The position numbers were made by a program, and so were the translations under genes. The notes beneath the pieces were generated by a model, which was not told where the DNA came from, ran no database searches, and worked only from the letters and a program-made list of their open reading frames with translations. From Oscillospiraceae bacterium (GTDB lineage Bacteria; Bacillota; Clostridia; Oscillospirales; Oscillospiraceae), in the NCBI GenBank assembly GCA_022795735.1, contig JAAWHG010000003.1:1-64000 (forward strand): a stretch of 64,000 bases of DNA, written 5' to 3'. Positions 18,345-26,042 of this stretch are shown piece after piece. Positions within the stretch are counted from its first letter, which is position 1; the number at the start of each line of letters is the position of its first letter.

Positions 18345-19829
18345 ATGGGAACGCTTGGATTTGACAACAAAAAATATTTGGAGCTCCAGTCTCACAAGAT
18401 TTTGGAGCGCGTGGCCTCCTTTGGCGGCAAGCTCTATTTGGAGTTCGGCGGCAAACTGTTCGACGACCTGCACGCCAGCCGCGTCCTCCCCGGCTTTGCG
18501 CCGGACAGCAAGCTCAAAATGCTGCTCCAGCTCCGGGACCAAGCCGAGATTGTCATCGCCATCCGGGCCGCCGACATCGCTGCCAACAAGCACCGCGCCG
18601 ATTTGGGCATTCCCTACGATCAGGACGTGCTCCGGCTGGTGGACGCTTTCCGCGAGGCGGGCCTGTACGTCGGGAGCGTGGTGCTGACCCAATACTGCGG
18701 CGAGCACACGGCGGATCTGTTCGCCAGCCAGCTTCAGGCGCTGGGCATTCCGGTCTACCGCCACCACAAAATTCCGGACTACCCCTCCAACATTCCGCTG
18801 ATTGTCTCCGACGAGGGGTTTGGCAAAAACGACTACATTGAGACCACCCGGCCCATCGTGGTCATTACCGCCCCCGGCCCCGGCAGCGGCAAAATGGCCA
18901 CCTGCCTCAGCCAGCTCTACCATGAGAATCAACGGGGCATTCAGGCCGGCTACGCCAAATATGAGACCTTCCCCATTTGGAGCATCCCCCTCAAGCATCC
19001 GGTCAATCTGGCCTATGAGGCCGCCACCGCCGACCTGAGCGACGTGAACATGATCGACCCCTTCCACCTCGACGCCTACGGCAAGACGGCGGTCAATTAC
19101 AATCGGGACATCGAGATTTTCCCGGTGCTGGAAGCCATGTTTACCAAGATTTATGGCGCCTGTCCCTACAAGAGCCCCACCGACATGGGGGTCAACATGG
19201 CCGGCTTCGCCATTGTGGACGACGAGGCCTGCCGGGAGGCATCCCGGCAGGAGATCATCCGCCGCTTCTTCGCCGCCGCCTGCGCACGGGCCAAGGGGCT
19301 GGGCTCTGACTCGGAGGTTCACAAGGTGGAAATGCTGATGAGCTCTCTGGGCCTGGAGCCGTCCAGCCGCCCCTGCGTGGCCCCCGCGTTGGCCGAAGCC
19401 GCCACCACCGGCGGCCCCGCGACCGCCATCGAGTTGGGCGACGGGACCATCGTAGAGGGCAAAACCTCCGCGCTGCTGGGCGCTTCGTCGGCCGCCCTGC
19501 TCAACGCCCTCAAGCATCTGGCCGGCATCGGCAAGCAAATCGAGCTAATCTCCCCCGCCATCATCGAGCCCATTCAACATCTCAAGGTGGAACACCTGGG
19601 CAACCGCAATCCCCGGCTCCACACCGACGAGGTGCTGATCGCGCTGAGCATGGGCGCGGTGACCAACCCGACGGCTGAGCTCGCAATGGAAGCGCTGAGC
19701 GGCCTCCAGGGGTGTCAGGTCCATTCCACCGTCATTCTCTCCCAGGTGGACGAAAACGTGTTTAAAAAGCTGGGCTGCAACGTCACCTGCGAGCCGGTGT
19801 ATCAGACCCACCGGCTGTATCATAAATAA
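18345..19829 (+). CDS. DUF1846 domain protein
   Basis: 494 residues from ATG 18345 (AAAGGGG site 9 nt upstream; a GTG 6 nt earlier is less well spaced). It spans the full DUF1846 length: GFDNKKYLELQSHKILER at the N-terminus, a nucleotide-loop-like ITAPGPGSGKMATCLSQ near residue 183, and a long conserved C-terminal half. Structures of this family are known, but the substrate is not established; the loop suggests a nucleotide or phosphosugar ligand. It is monocistronic, with promoter and terminators of its own. Confidence 0.92.
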   Translation: MGTLGFDNKKYLELQSHKILERVASFGGKLYLEFGGKLFDDLHASRVLPGFAPDSKLKMLLQLRDQAEIVIAIRAADIAANKHRADLGIPYDQDVLRLVDAFREAGLYVGSVVLTQYCGEHTADLFASQLQALGIPVYRHHKIPDYPSNIPLIVSDEGFGKNDYIETTRPIVVITAPGPGSGKMATCLSQLYHENQRGIQAGYAKYETFPIWSIPLKHPVNLAYEAATADLSDVNMIDPFHLDAYGKTAVNYNRDIEIFPVLEAMFTKIYGACPYKSPTDMGVNMAGFAIVDDEACREASRQEIIRRFFAAACARAKGLGSDSEVHKVEMLMSSLGLEPSSRPCVAPALAEAATTGGPATAIELGDGTIVEGKTSALLGASSAALLNALKHLAGIGKQIELISPAIIEPIQHLKVEHLGNRNPRLHTDEVLIALSMGAVTNPTAELAMEALSGLQGCQVHSTVILSQVDENVFKKLGCNVTCEPVYQTHRLYHK

Positions 19830-19833
19830 AATT

Positions 19834-19916
19834 GGCCGCACCTCCGGTACGGTGCGGCCACCGCCGGACGGCAAAAGCCGTGGAAACTTGCTGCACGCAA
19901 ATTTCCACGGCCTTTT
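19834..19916. terminator. Two tandem hairpins between convergent genes
   Basis: Hairpin 1 is GGCCGCACC/GGTGCGGCC (19834-19859). Hairpin 2 is AAAAGCCGTGGAAA with TTTCCACGGCCTTTT (19873-19916). The second has A- and T-rich flanks and can terminate transcription from both sides. Confidence 0.85.
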
Positions 19917-19924
19917 CTCTATTT

Positions 19925-20701
19925 TCAGGCCTTTTCGCCCCGCACCAGAAAGAGCGGCGTGGAGGCGCAGTTCGTCTTCTCCTGCCGGTCCCACACCCGC
20001 TCCCAGACGCGGCTGTCGGTACAAACCCGCAGTCCGAGCCCGGTGAGAACGTTTACGTCCCATTCGGGGCGGTGGACCGCCGAGAGGGGAACCCGGTGGG
20101 CGATGTCCTCCATCACGTCAAAGTTTTCGCCTACGTTGACGTCGCCCAGTCCCAGCCGTTCCGAGTTGCGCCGGTCCCGCTGGTAGCCCTCCCGCGCGCC
20201 GTCGTGGAACAGGTAGGCGTACCAGTTGGCGTCGAAGTTCAGCAGCAGGCCGCCCTTCGCCAGCACGCGGCACCACTCGGCACACGCCCGCTCCGGATGG
20301 GGCAGGTTCCAGGTGAGATTGCGGGAGATCACCACGTCAAAGCTGGCGTCCGCAAAGGTCAGGGCTTCGGCGTTCATTTCGTGGAAGTCGATTTTGTCCG
20401 CCAGCTCGCCCGCGTTCTGTTTCGCTTCGGCCAGCATGCCGGGGGTGAGGTCGATGGCGGTGACCCGGTACCCTGCCTCCGCGAGGAGAATCGCGAAGAA
20501 GCCCGGGCCCGTCCCCACCTCCAGAACGCGGATTTTTTCCCGCGCCGTGTGCGGGAACCTGCCGTCAATCTGTCGGCACAGCTCGGCGCTCCAATGGCTG
20601 CGGCGGCTGTCGGAAAGCTCCCCCTGATTGGCCTTGGAATAGCTGGCGGCGCGCTGGGTCCAGTAGTGGAGGTTTCTCTCTATGATCGGATGGTTGGACA
20701 T
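19925..20701 (-). CDS. Class I SAM-dependent methyltransferase
   Basis: 258 residues from ATG 20699-20701 (GAAGGAG site). Motif I VLEVGTGPGFFAILLA (about residue 60), an acidic residue after strand 2 (AIDLTPGM), SFDVVISRNLTWNL (motif post II, about 115-128) and LAKGGLLLNFDANWY are all present. The substrate is a small molecule judging by the UbiE/COQ5-like core. It is divergent from, and shares a symmetric control region with, the nickel/peptide-type ABC operon, so it may modify the imported ligand or a metallophore. Confidence 0.9.
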   Translation of the reverse strand: MSNHPIIERNLHYWTQRAASYSKANQGELSDSRRSHWSAELCRQIDGRFPHTAREKIRVLEVGTGPGFFAILLAEAGYRVTAIDLTPGMLAEAKQNAGELADKIDFHEMNAEALTFADASFDVVISRNLTWNLPHPERACAEWCRVLAKGGLLLNFDANWYAYLFHDGAREGYQRDRRNSERLGLGDVNVGENFDVMEDIAHRVPLSAVHRPEWDVNVLTGLGLRVCTDSRVWERVWDRQEKTNCASTPLFLVRGEKA

Positions 20702-20733
20702 ATCGGCAACTCCTTCGCTTTCATTCTGTTCGC

Positions 20734-20762
20734 ATTGTAGCACCAATCATTTCGGCCAACAA
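20734..20762 (-). promoter_or_regulatory. Promoter of the methyltransferase
   Basis: Minus-strand -35 TTGTTG (20757-20762), 17 bp, -10 TACAAT (20734-20739). A CCCCCGTGGGGG palindrome abuts the -35. Confidence 0.7.
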
Positions 20763-20775
20763 CCCCCCGTGGGGG
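20763..20775. promoter_or_regulatory. GC palindrome 1, candidate activator site
   Basis: CCCCC-GT-GGGGG (20764-20775) lies immediately 5' of the methyltransferase -35, centred near -42 of the predicted start. It matches palindrome 2 in all ten arm positions. Confidence 0.5.
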
Positions 20776-20816
20776 ATAAATCCCACCGATTTGTGCAATT
20801 TAACATATAGAAACAT

Positions 20817-20828
20817 CCCCCCTGGGGG
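20817..20828. promoter_or_regulatory. GC palindrome 2, candidate activator site
   Basis: CCCCC-CT-GGGGG lies immediately 5' of the poor -35 position of the ABC operon promoter, centred near -41.5. The two palindrome centres are 53 bp apart, about five helical turns. Confidence 0.5.
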
Positions 20829-20857
20829 CTTCCCAAAAAAACCTGACGTGTTATACT
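20829..20857 (+). promoter_or_regulatory. Promoter of the ABC transporter operon
   Basis: -10 TATACT (20852-20857, preceded by GTGT). The -35 position 17 bp upstream is CTTCCC, a poor match, which fits an activator-dependent promoter. Confidence 0.5.
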
Positions 20858-20943
20858 GGCAGCAGATACCGCAAGCGCGCGGGCAAGAACTTGCCCCGGC
20901 CCATTGCCGGGGAAATTTGATTGGAGAATCGGGGACATATCGC

Positions 20944-21888
20944 GTGAAAAACTATGTGGTGCGGCGGCTGCTTCAGCTGATCCCCATTTTGCTGGCCATC
21001 ACCTTTCTCTCCTTCGGCATGATGCGTCTCGCGGGGAGCGATACCGTCCAGCAAAAAATGGAGAACACCGGCTCTTCGGCGCCGCAGGAGGTCATCGACG
21101 CCGCAAGGGCGGAGCTGGGACTGGACAAACCCTTCCTGACCCAATATTTTGCCTGGCTGGGCAACCTGCTCCGGGGCGACATGGGCCGCAGTTACGTATC
21201 CGGGCGGGAGGTCTTCCCCTACTTCGTGTCCAAGCTCCCGGCCACGCTGCTGCTCACCGCCGCGTCTATTTTGCTGACCGTCGTGATCTCCATTCCGTTG
21301 GGGGTGCTGGCGGCAGTGAAACAAAATTCGGCGGCCGATTATCTCATCCGCGTTTGCAGCTTTGTGGGCAACTCTATGCCCAACTTCTTTGTCGCGCTGC
21401 TGCTGATGTATCTGTTCGCCATCCGGCTGGACTGGTTTCCGGTCATTGCCAACGGGACCGGCCTCCAGAGCGTCGTGCTGCCCGCCGTGACCCTGGCCAT
21501 CGCCATGTCGGCCAAGTATCTGCGTCAGGTGCGGGCCGCCATTCTGGACGAGCTGAGCAAGGACTATGTGACGGGAGCCAGAGCCAGGGGGGTTAAATTC
21601 TCGGTCACCATGTGGCGGAGCGTTTTCAAGGCGTCGCTGGTCACCATCCTCACGCTGCTCACCCTGTCTACCGGCAGTCTGTTGGGCGGCACCGCCATTG
21701 TTGAGTCCATCTTCATGTGGGACGGCGTGGGCAAAATGGCGGTGGACGCCATCCATATGCGGGACTATCCGGTCATTCAGGCCTATGTCATGTGGATGGC
21801 AATAATCTATGTTCTGGTCAACCTGGTGACCGATCTTTCCTACCGGGTTCTGGACCCGAGGATTCGCCTGGGAGGGATGGAGCCATGA
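20944..21888 (+). CDS. ABC transporter permease (NikB/DppB type)
   Basis: 314 residues from GTG 20944. Six predicted TM helices, with the first at residues 10-30 (LIPILLAITFLSFGMMRLA), and a permease core containing GARARGVKFSVTMWR, the EAA-type coupling loop. The N-terminal YVVRRLLQLIPILLAI is typical of the DppB/NikB/OppB family. It forms the membrane channel with the next gene product. Start choice: upstream in-frame ATG 20791 would add 51 hydrophilic residues unlike the family, and would lie inside the promoter region. Confidence 0.93.
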   Translation: MKNYVVRRLLQLIPILLAITFLSFGMMRLAGSDTVQQKMENTGSSAPQEVIDAARAELGLDKPFLTQYFAWLGNLLRGDMGRSYVSGREVFPYFVSKLPATLLLTAASILLTVVISIPLGVLAAVKQNSAADYLIRVCSFVGNSMPNFFVALLLMYLFAIRLDWFPVIANGTGLQSVVLPAVTLAIAMSAKYLRQVRAAILDELSKDYVTGARARGVKFSVTMWRSVFKASLVTILTLLTLSTGSLLGGTAIVESIFMWDGVGKMAVDAIHMRDYPVIQAYVMWMAIIYVLVNLVTDLSYRVLDPRIRLGGMEP

Positions 21889-22748
21889 ACGGCGGCAAAC
21901 CGGTTACCGTGCGCAAGGCCAAAATCAGGCGGGACCTCCGCCGCCCGCGTCTGTTCTTCTTTCTCGGTCTGACGGCCGTTCTGCTGCTCGCCACCATATT
22001 CGCGGACAAGCTCGCTCCCTATGATCCCTATCTGCAAAATTACGAGATCTCCTTCCAGCCCCCCAGCGCGGAGCACCTGATGGGCACCGACCGCTACGGA
22101 CGGGACCTGTTCTCCCGCGTCCTGGTGGGGGCGCAGACCAGCATTTTCTCCACGCTGGCGCTGGTGGGCATCATCTCGGTGTTTGGAACCGTCGTGGGGG
22201 TGAGCTGCGGGTATTTCGGCGGCAGGCTGGATTCTATCGCAATGCGCGTTTCCGACGTCTGCCTGGCTTTCCCCGGACTGGTGTTCGCCCTGGCGGTGGC
22301 GGCGCTGCTCAACGGCGGCATTGTCAACGCCGTCATCGCGCTGGCGGTCATCAGTTGGCCCAAATACGCCCGCGTGGCCCGCAGTCAAACCCTGGCCCAA
22401 AAAGACAGTCCCTATATCCAAGCCGCCCTGCTGGCGGGCGGCACGCCTGCGCAGGTGATCGTCCGGCACATCCTGCCCAACATCCTCGGCCCGGTCCTAG
22501 TGACGGCTATGCTCGACATCGGGACGATGATGATGGAGCTGGCGGGGCTGTCCTTCCTGAATCTGGGCGCGCAGGCGCCGACGGCGGAGTGGGGCAATAT
22601 GATGAGCGCGGGCAGAAGTATGCTGCAAATTTACCCCTGGGTCGTTTTGTCCCCCGGCCTCGCCATCTTTATCACGGTGGCCGTCTTCAATCTGCTCGGC
22701 GACACCGTTCGAGACTATATAGACCCCAAGAACAGCCGGGTAAAATGA
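21885..22748 (+). CDS. ABC transporter permease (NikC/DppC type)
   Basis: 287 residues from ATG 21885, overlapping the previous stop by 4 bp. An N-terminal TM (about 24-41), the periplasmic HLMGTDRYGRDLFSRVLVGAQTS motif typical of DppC/NikC, and the ISWPKYARVARSQTLAQKDSPYIQAA coupling region are present. It pairs with the NikB-like permease. Confidence 0.94.
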   Translation: MNGGKPVTVRKAKIRRDLRRPRLFFFLGLTAVLLLATIFADKLAPYDPYLQNYEISFQPPSAEHLMGTDRYGRDLFSRVLVGAQTSIFSTLALVGIISVFGTVVGVSCGYFGGRLDSIAMRVSDVCLAFPGLVFALAVAALLNGGIVNAVIALAVISWPKYARVARSQTLAQKDSPYIQAALLAGGTPAQVIVRHILPNILGPVLVTAMLDIGTMMMELAGLSFLNLGAQAPTAEWGNMMSAGRSMLQIYPWVVLSPGLAIFITVAVFNLLGDTVRDYIDPKNSRVK

Positions 22749-22794
22749 CCTCCGTTACACCAACGCATTGTCAACAAGAAAGGATAACCGGCAC

Positions 22795-24363
22795 ATGAAA
22801 AAACGTCTTCTTTGGATTTGGATCCTCAGTTTGGTTTTCTGCCTTTTGCCCGGCTGCGGCAGCGGTCCGGACCAAAACCGTCAGGATGACGGCGGCCAAG
22901 ACGGCGGCAAGAAATCCTTTGTCTTCGGCGACACCTCCTTCAACGCCGAAAATGAGGAGCCCAACGTCAATCCGCACCACGCTTACGCCGGGTGGGCCTG
23001 TATCCGCTACGGCGTGGGCGAAACGCTGTTCAAAATCAACGACAGCCTGGAGCTGGAGCCCTGGCTCGCCGCCTCCCACGAGTTGGTGGATGATCTGACG
23101 TGGAAAATTACCCTCAAGGACGGCGTCCGCTTTTCCAACGGCAAGCCCTGCGACGCAGCCGCCGTTATGGCCTGCCTGGACCATCTGGTGGAGGTCCACG
23201 ACCGCGCCCGGGGCGACCTGATGATCGCGAGCATGGAGGCCGACGGTCTGACCCTCACCATAAAGACATCCGCCCCCGCCCCCTCGCTGCTGAACTATCT
23301 GTCCGAGCCCTATGGCTGTATCATCGACATGGACGCCGGCATCACGGAGGAGGGCATCGTCGTGGGCACGGGACCCTATGTGCCCGTCGAGCTTCAGACC
23401 GACAGCTATTTAAAGCTGGTCAAAAACACCAACTACTGGGATGGGGCGGTAAACATCGACGAAATTACCGTCCGCACCATTTCCGACGGCGACACCCTGG
23501 CGCTGGCCCTCCAATCCGGCGAGATCGACGCTGCCTATGGTATGGCCTATGGCAGTTACCCGATTTTTGAAAACGACGGCTATACCTTTTCCGGTACCCA
23601 GACCAGCCGGTCCTTCTACTGCCAGATGAATTTCACCTCTCCCATCATGCAGGACGCCGCCGTCCGCAAGGCGGTGGCCATGGGCATCGACAAGGAAGGG
23701 TTCGTCAATACCCTGCTCAACGGGTACGGCTATGTGGCAACCGGCGCATTCCCGGACACAACCTCCTTTGGCGGTTCGACCCTCACCACCGAAACCTATG
23801 ACCCCGAGGGAGCTAAGGCGGTTTTGGAGGCCGCCGGTTGGGTGGACGCCGACGGCGACGGCATCCGGGAAAAGGATGGCCGGAAGCTGACGGTCCGCTG
23901 GCTGAGCTACCCCAGCCGTCAGGAGCTGCCCCTGCTGGCGGAATCCGCGCAGGCTACGCTGCAGGACATCGGCGTCCAGCTCGAGCTGAACGTCACAGCC
24001 GACCACAACGCCATCGCCAAGGACCAATCCGCCTGGGACATCTACGCGGGCGCTAACGTCAACAGCGGTCTGGGCGACCCCACCAACTTCTTCTCCACCC
24101 ACTGTCTGGACGCGTCCACCAAAAATCGCGGCGGCTATCACAGCGGCCGGCTGGAAGAGCTGGCCGTCCAGCTGAACGCCACCTTCGACCGCGCGGAACG
24201 GGACCGGATTGCCATTGAGATGCAGCAAATTCTGCTGGACGACAACGCCTTTGTATTCTGCGCCTTTCTGCGCATGAGCATGATTTCCAGGGCCGGCGTC
24301 ACCGGTTTGACCGCCCATCCCTGCGACTTTTACGAGTTGACCGCCAGTCTGGACGTCAACTGA
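22795..24363 (+). CDS. ABC transporter substrate-binding lipoprotein (NikA/peptide type)
   Basis: 522 residues from ATG 22795. Lipoprotein signal with lipobox LLPGC (Cys near residue 20), an Asp/Gly-rich linker, then an SBP_bac_5 domain (ELEPWLAASHELVDDLTWKITLKDGVRFSNGKP; later YDPEGAKAVLEAAGW). The ligand pocket is not assignable from sequence; the NikA-like N-terminal part and the NikD/NikE partners make nickel, a metal chelate, or a short peptide possible. It is third of five co-oriented genes. Confidence 0.93.
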   Translation: MKKRLLWIWILSLVFCLLPGCGSGPDQNRQDDGGQDGGKKSFVFGDTSFNAENEEPNVNPHHAYAGWACIRYGVGETLFKINDSLELEPWLAASHELVDDLTWKITLKDGVRFSNGKPCDAAAVMACLDHLVEVHDRARGDLMIASMEADGLTLTIKTSAPAPSLLNYLSEPYGCIIDMDAGITEEGIVVGTGPYVPVELQTDSYLKLVKNTNYWDGAVNIDEITVRTISDGDTLALALQSGEIDAAYGMAYGSYPIFENDGYTFSGTQTSRSFYCQMNFTSPIMQDAAVRKAVAMGIDKEGFVNTLLNGYGYVATGAFPDTTSFGGSTLTTETYDPEGAKAVLEAAGWVDADGDGIREKDGRKLTVRWLSYPSRQELPLLAESAQATLQDIGVQLELNVTADHNAIAKDQSAWDIYAGANVNSGLGDPTNFFSTHCLDASTKNRGGYHSGRLEELAVQLNATFDRAERDRIAIEMQQILLDDNAFVFCAFLRMSMISRAGVTGLTAHPCDFYELTASLDVN

Positions 24364-24396
24364 CCTCTCCCCCATTCCTGTGAAAGGAGGCGCGGT

Positions 24397-25179
24397 ATGG
24401 ACGCGCTGCTGACCTACGATTCGGTTGAAATTTCGTTCGGCGGTACCGCCGTCGTGCGTGATGTGAGCTTCTCCCTTCACCCGGGCGAAATCGTCGGCCT
24501 GGTGGGCGAGTCCGGTTCCGGTAAGTCCTCCCTCATCCGGGCGGCAATGGGCCTGCTCGGAAACAACGGTCTGGTGACAAGGGGCGACATCTGGTTCGAG
24601 GGCAAGAGCCTGCCCGATCTCTCGGAAAAAGAAATGCGGCACATCCGGGGCCAAAAGATCGGCATGATTTTTCAGGACTGCGGCGCTTCGCTATGTCCCA
24701 TCCGCACCGTCGGAGAACAGATCGCCGAGAGCATGGCGGCCCATGGAACGGCGGACGCCGCCGGGGCCAAGGCCGCCGCGCTGGCGTTGTTTTCCAGGCT
24801 GCGGTTTCGCGACGTCGAGCGGATTTGGAACAGCTACCCCTTCGAGCTGTCCGGCGGCATGAACCAACGGGTGGGCATCGCCATCTCCGTGCTGATGAAT
24901 CCCTCGGTTCTGCTTGCCGACGAGCCAACCAGCGCGCTGGACACAGTGGTCCAACGGGAGGTGCTGGAGGAGCTGTTGGAACTGCGGGAGCTGTTTGGCA
25001 CGGCGATGATTCTGGTGTCCCACGACATCGGCGTGATATCAGCCATGGCGGACACCGTACTCGTTTTGCGTCAGGGTCATGTCGTGGAGGGCGGCGGGAC
25101 GCGGGCGGTTTTAGACAGCCCCCAGAACGATTACACCCGGGCGCTGCTCGCCGCCGTGCCCAGGCTGCGGAGGGTTTAA
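24397..25179 (+). CDS. ABC transporter ATP-binding protein (NikD type)
   Basis: 260 residues, AAAGGAGG site. Walker A GESGSGKSS, Q loop IFQDCG, signature LSGGMNQRVGIA, Walker B VLLADEPTSALD and H-loop SHDIG. It is slightly short of the OppD-type length and lacks the long C-terminal oligopeptide extension, as NikD does. It energises import together with the next subunit. Confidence 0.94.
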   Translation: MDALLTYDSVEISFGGTAVVRDVSFSLHPGEIVGLVGESGSGKSSLIRAAMGLLGNNGLVTRGDIWFEGKSLPDLSEKEMRHIRGQKIGMIFQDCGASLCPIRTVGEQIAESMAAHGTADAAGAKAAALALFSRLRFRDVERIWNSYPFELSGGMNQRVGIAISVLMNPSVLLADEPTSALDTVVQREVLEELLELRELFGTAMILVSHDIGVISAMADTVLVLRQGHVVEGGGTRAVLDSPQNDYTRALLAAVPRLRRV

Positions 25180-25180
25180 G

Positions 25181-25942
25181 ATGAAACCGGTTTTAGAGGT
25201 ACGCAATCTGACCAAGGTCTTCACCCAGCCGGGACGCCCCGCCTTTCGGGCGGTAGATCAAATCAGCTTTCAATTGATGCCGGGCGAAACGCTGGGAATC
25301 GCCGGCGAGTCCGGCTCCGGCAAGTCCACCGCCGCCAAGCTGATCGCCCGGTTAATCGACCCGTCGGCGGGCGACATCCTCATCGGCGGGGACAATGTGA
25401 CCCACGCCAAGGGCAGGCGGCTCCGACAGGTCTACCGCGAGCTGCAAATGGTCTTTCAGACACCGGCGGCGTCCTTTGATCCCCGGCGGACCCTCGGGGA
25501 CGGCATCGGAGAAAGCCTGCGCAACCGGGGATTGTCGAGGGCTGCGATTCGCGGACGGGTGGCTGAAACGCTGGCACAGTGCGGTCTGCCGGCGGAATTC
25601 GCGGGGCGCTATCCCCATGAGGTCAGCGGCGGACAGTGCCAGCGCGCCGCCATTGCCCGGGCCCTGGCCGGGGGGCCCAAGGCGCTCATTCTCGACGAGG
25701 CCACCAGCTCTTTGGACGTGACGGTTCAGCAGCAAATTCTCGAACTGCTGGCCGGTCTGCGGCAGACCGCCGGGCTTTCCTATCTCTTCATCTGCCATAA
25801 TCTGGCCCTGGTGCAGATGCTGTGCGACAGGGTTCTGGTGCTCCGCGACGGCAAAATCGAAGAGCAGGGAACCCCGGACGACGTCATTCTGCATCCGCAG
25901 TCGGCGTACACCCGCCGGTTGGTGGAGGCCGCGTTCTCGTGA
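25181..25942 (+). CDS. ABC transporter ATP-binding protein (NikE type)
   Basis: 253 residues starting 1 nt after the previous stop. Walker A GESGSGKSTAA, signature VSGGQCQRAAIARAL, Walker B ALILDEATSSLD, H-loop CHNLA. It is the final gene of the five-gene transporter operon and is followed by a strong terminator. Confidence 0.94.
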   Translation: MKPVLEVRNLTKVFTQPGRPAFRAVDQISFQLMPGETLGIAGESGSGKSTAAKLIARLIDPSAGDILIGGDNVTHAKGRRLRQVYRELQMVFQTPAASFDPRRTLGDGIGESLRNRGLSRAAIRGRVAETLAQCGLPAEFAGRYPHEVSGGQCQRAAIARALAGGPKALILDEATSSLDVTVQQQILELLAGLRQTAGLSYLFICHNLALVQMLCDRVLVLRDGKIEEQGTPDDVILHPQSAYTRRLVEAAFS

Positions 25943-25959
25943 CGCGAGACGGACACAGC

Positions 25960-26011
25960 AAAGCATTCCCACAGAGGGGCTCCGACGCGGAACCTTCTGT
26001 GGGAATGCTTT
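25960..26011. terminator. Bidirectional terminator
   Basis: A 16-bp perfect stem AAAGCATTCCCACAGA/TCTGTGGGAATGCTTT sits between the ABC operon and the convergent pyrophosphatase gene. Confidence 0.85.
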
Positions 26012-26042
26012 ATGCGGGCATTCTTCACGTTTTCTGGGCGCC

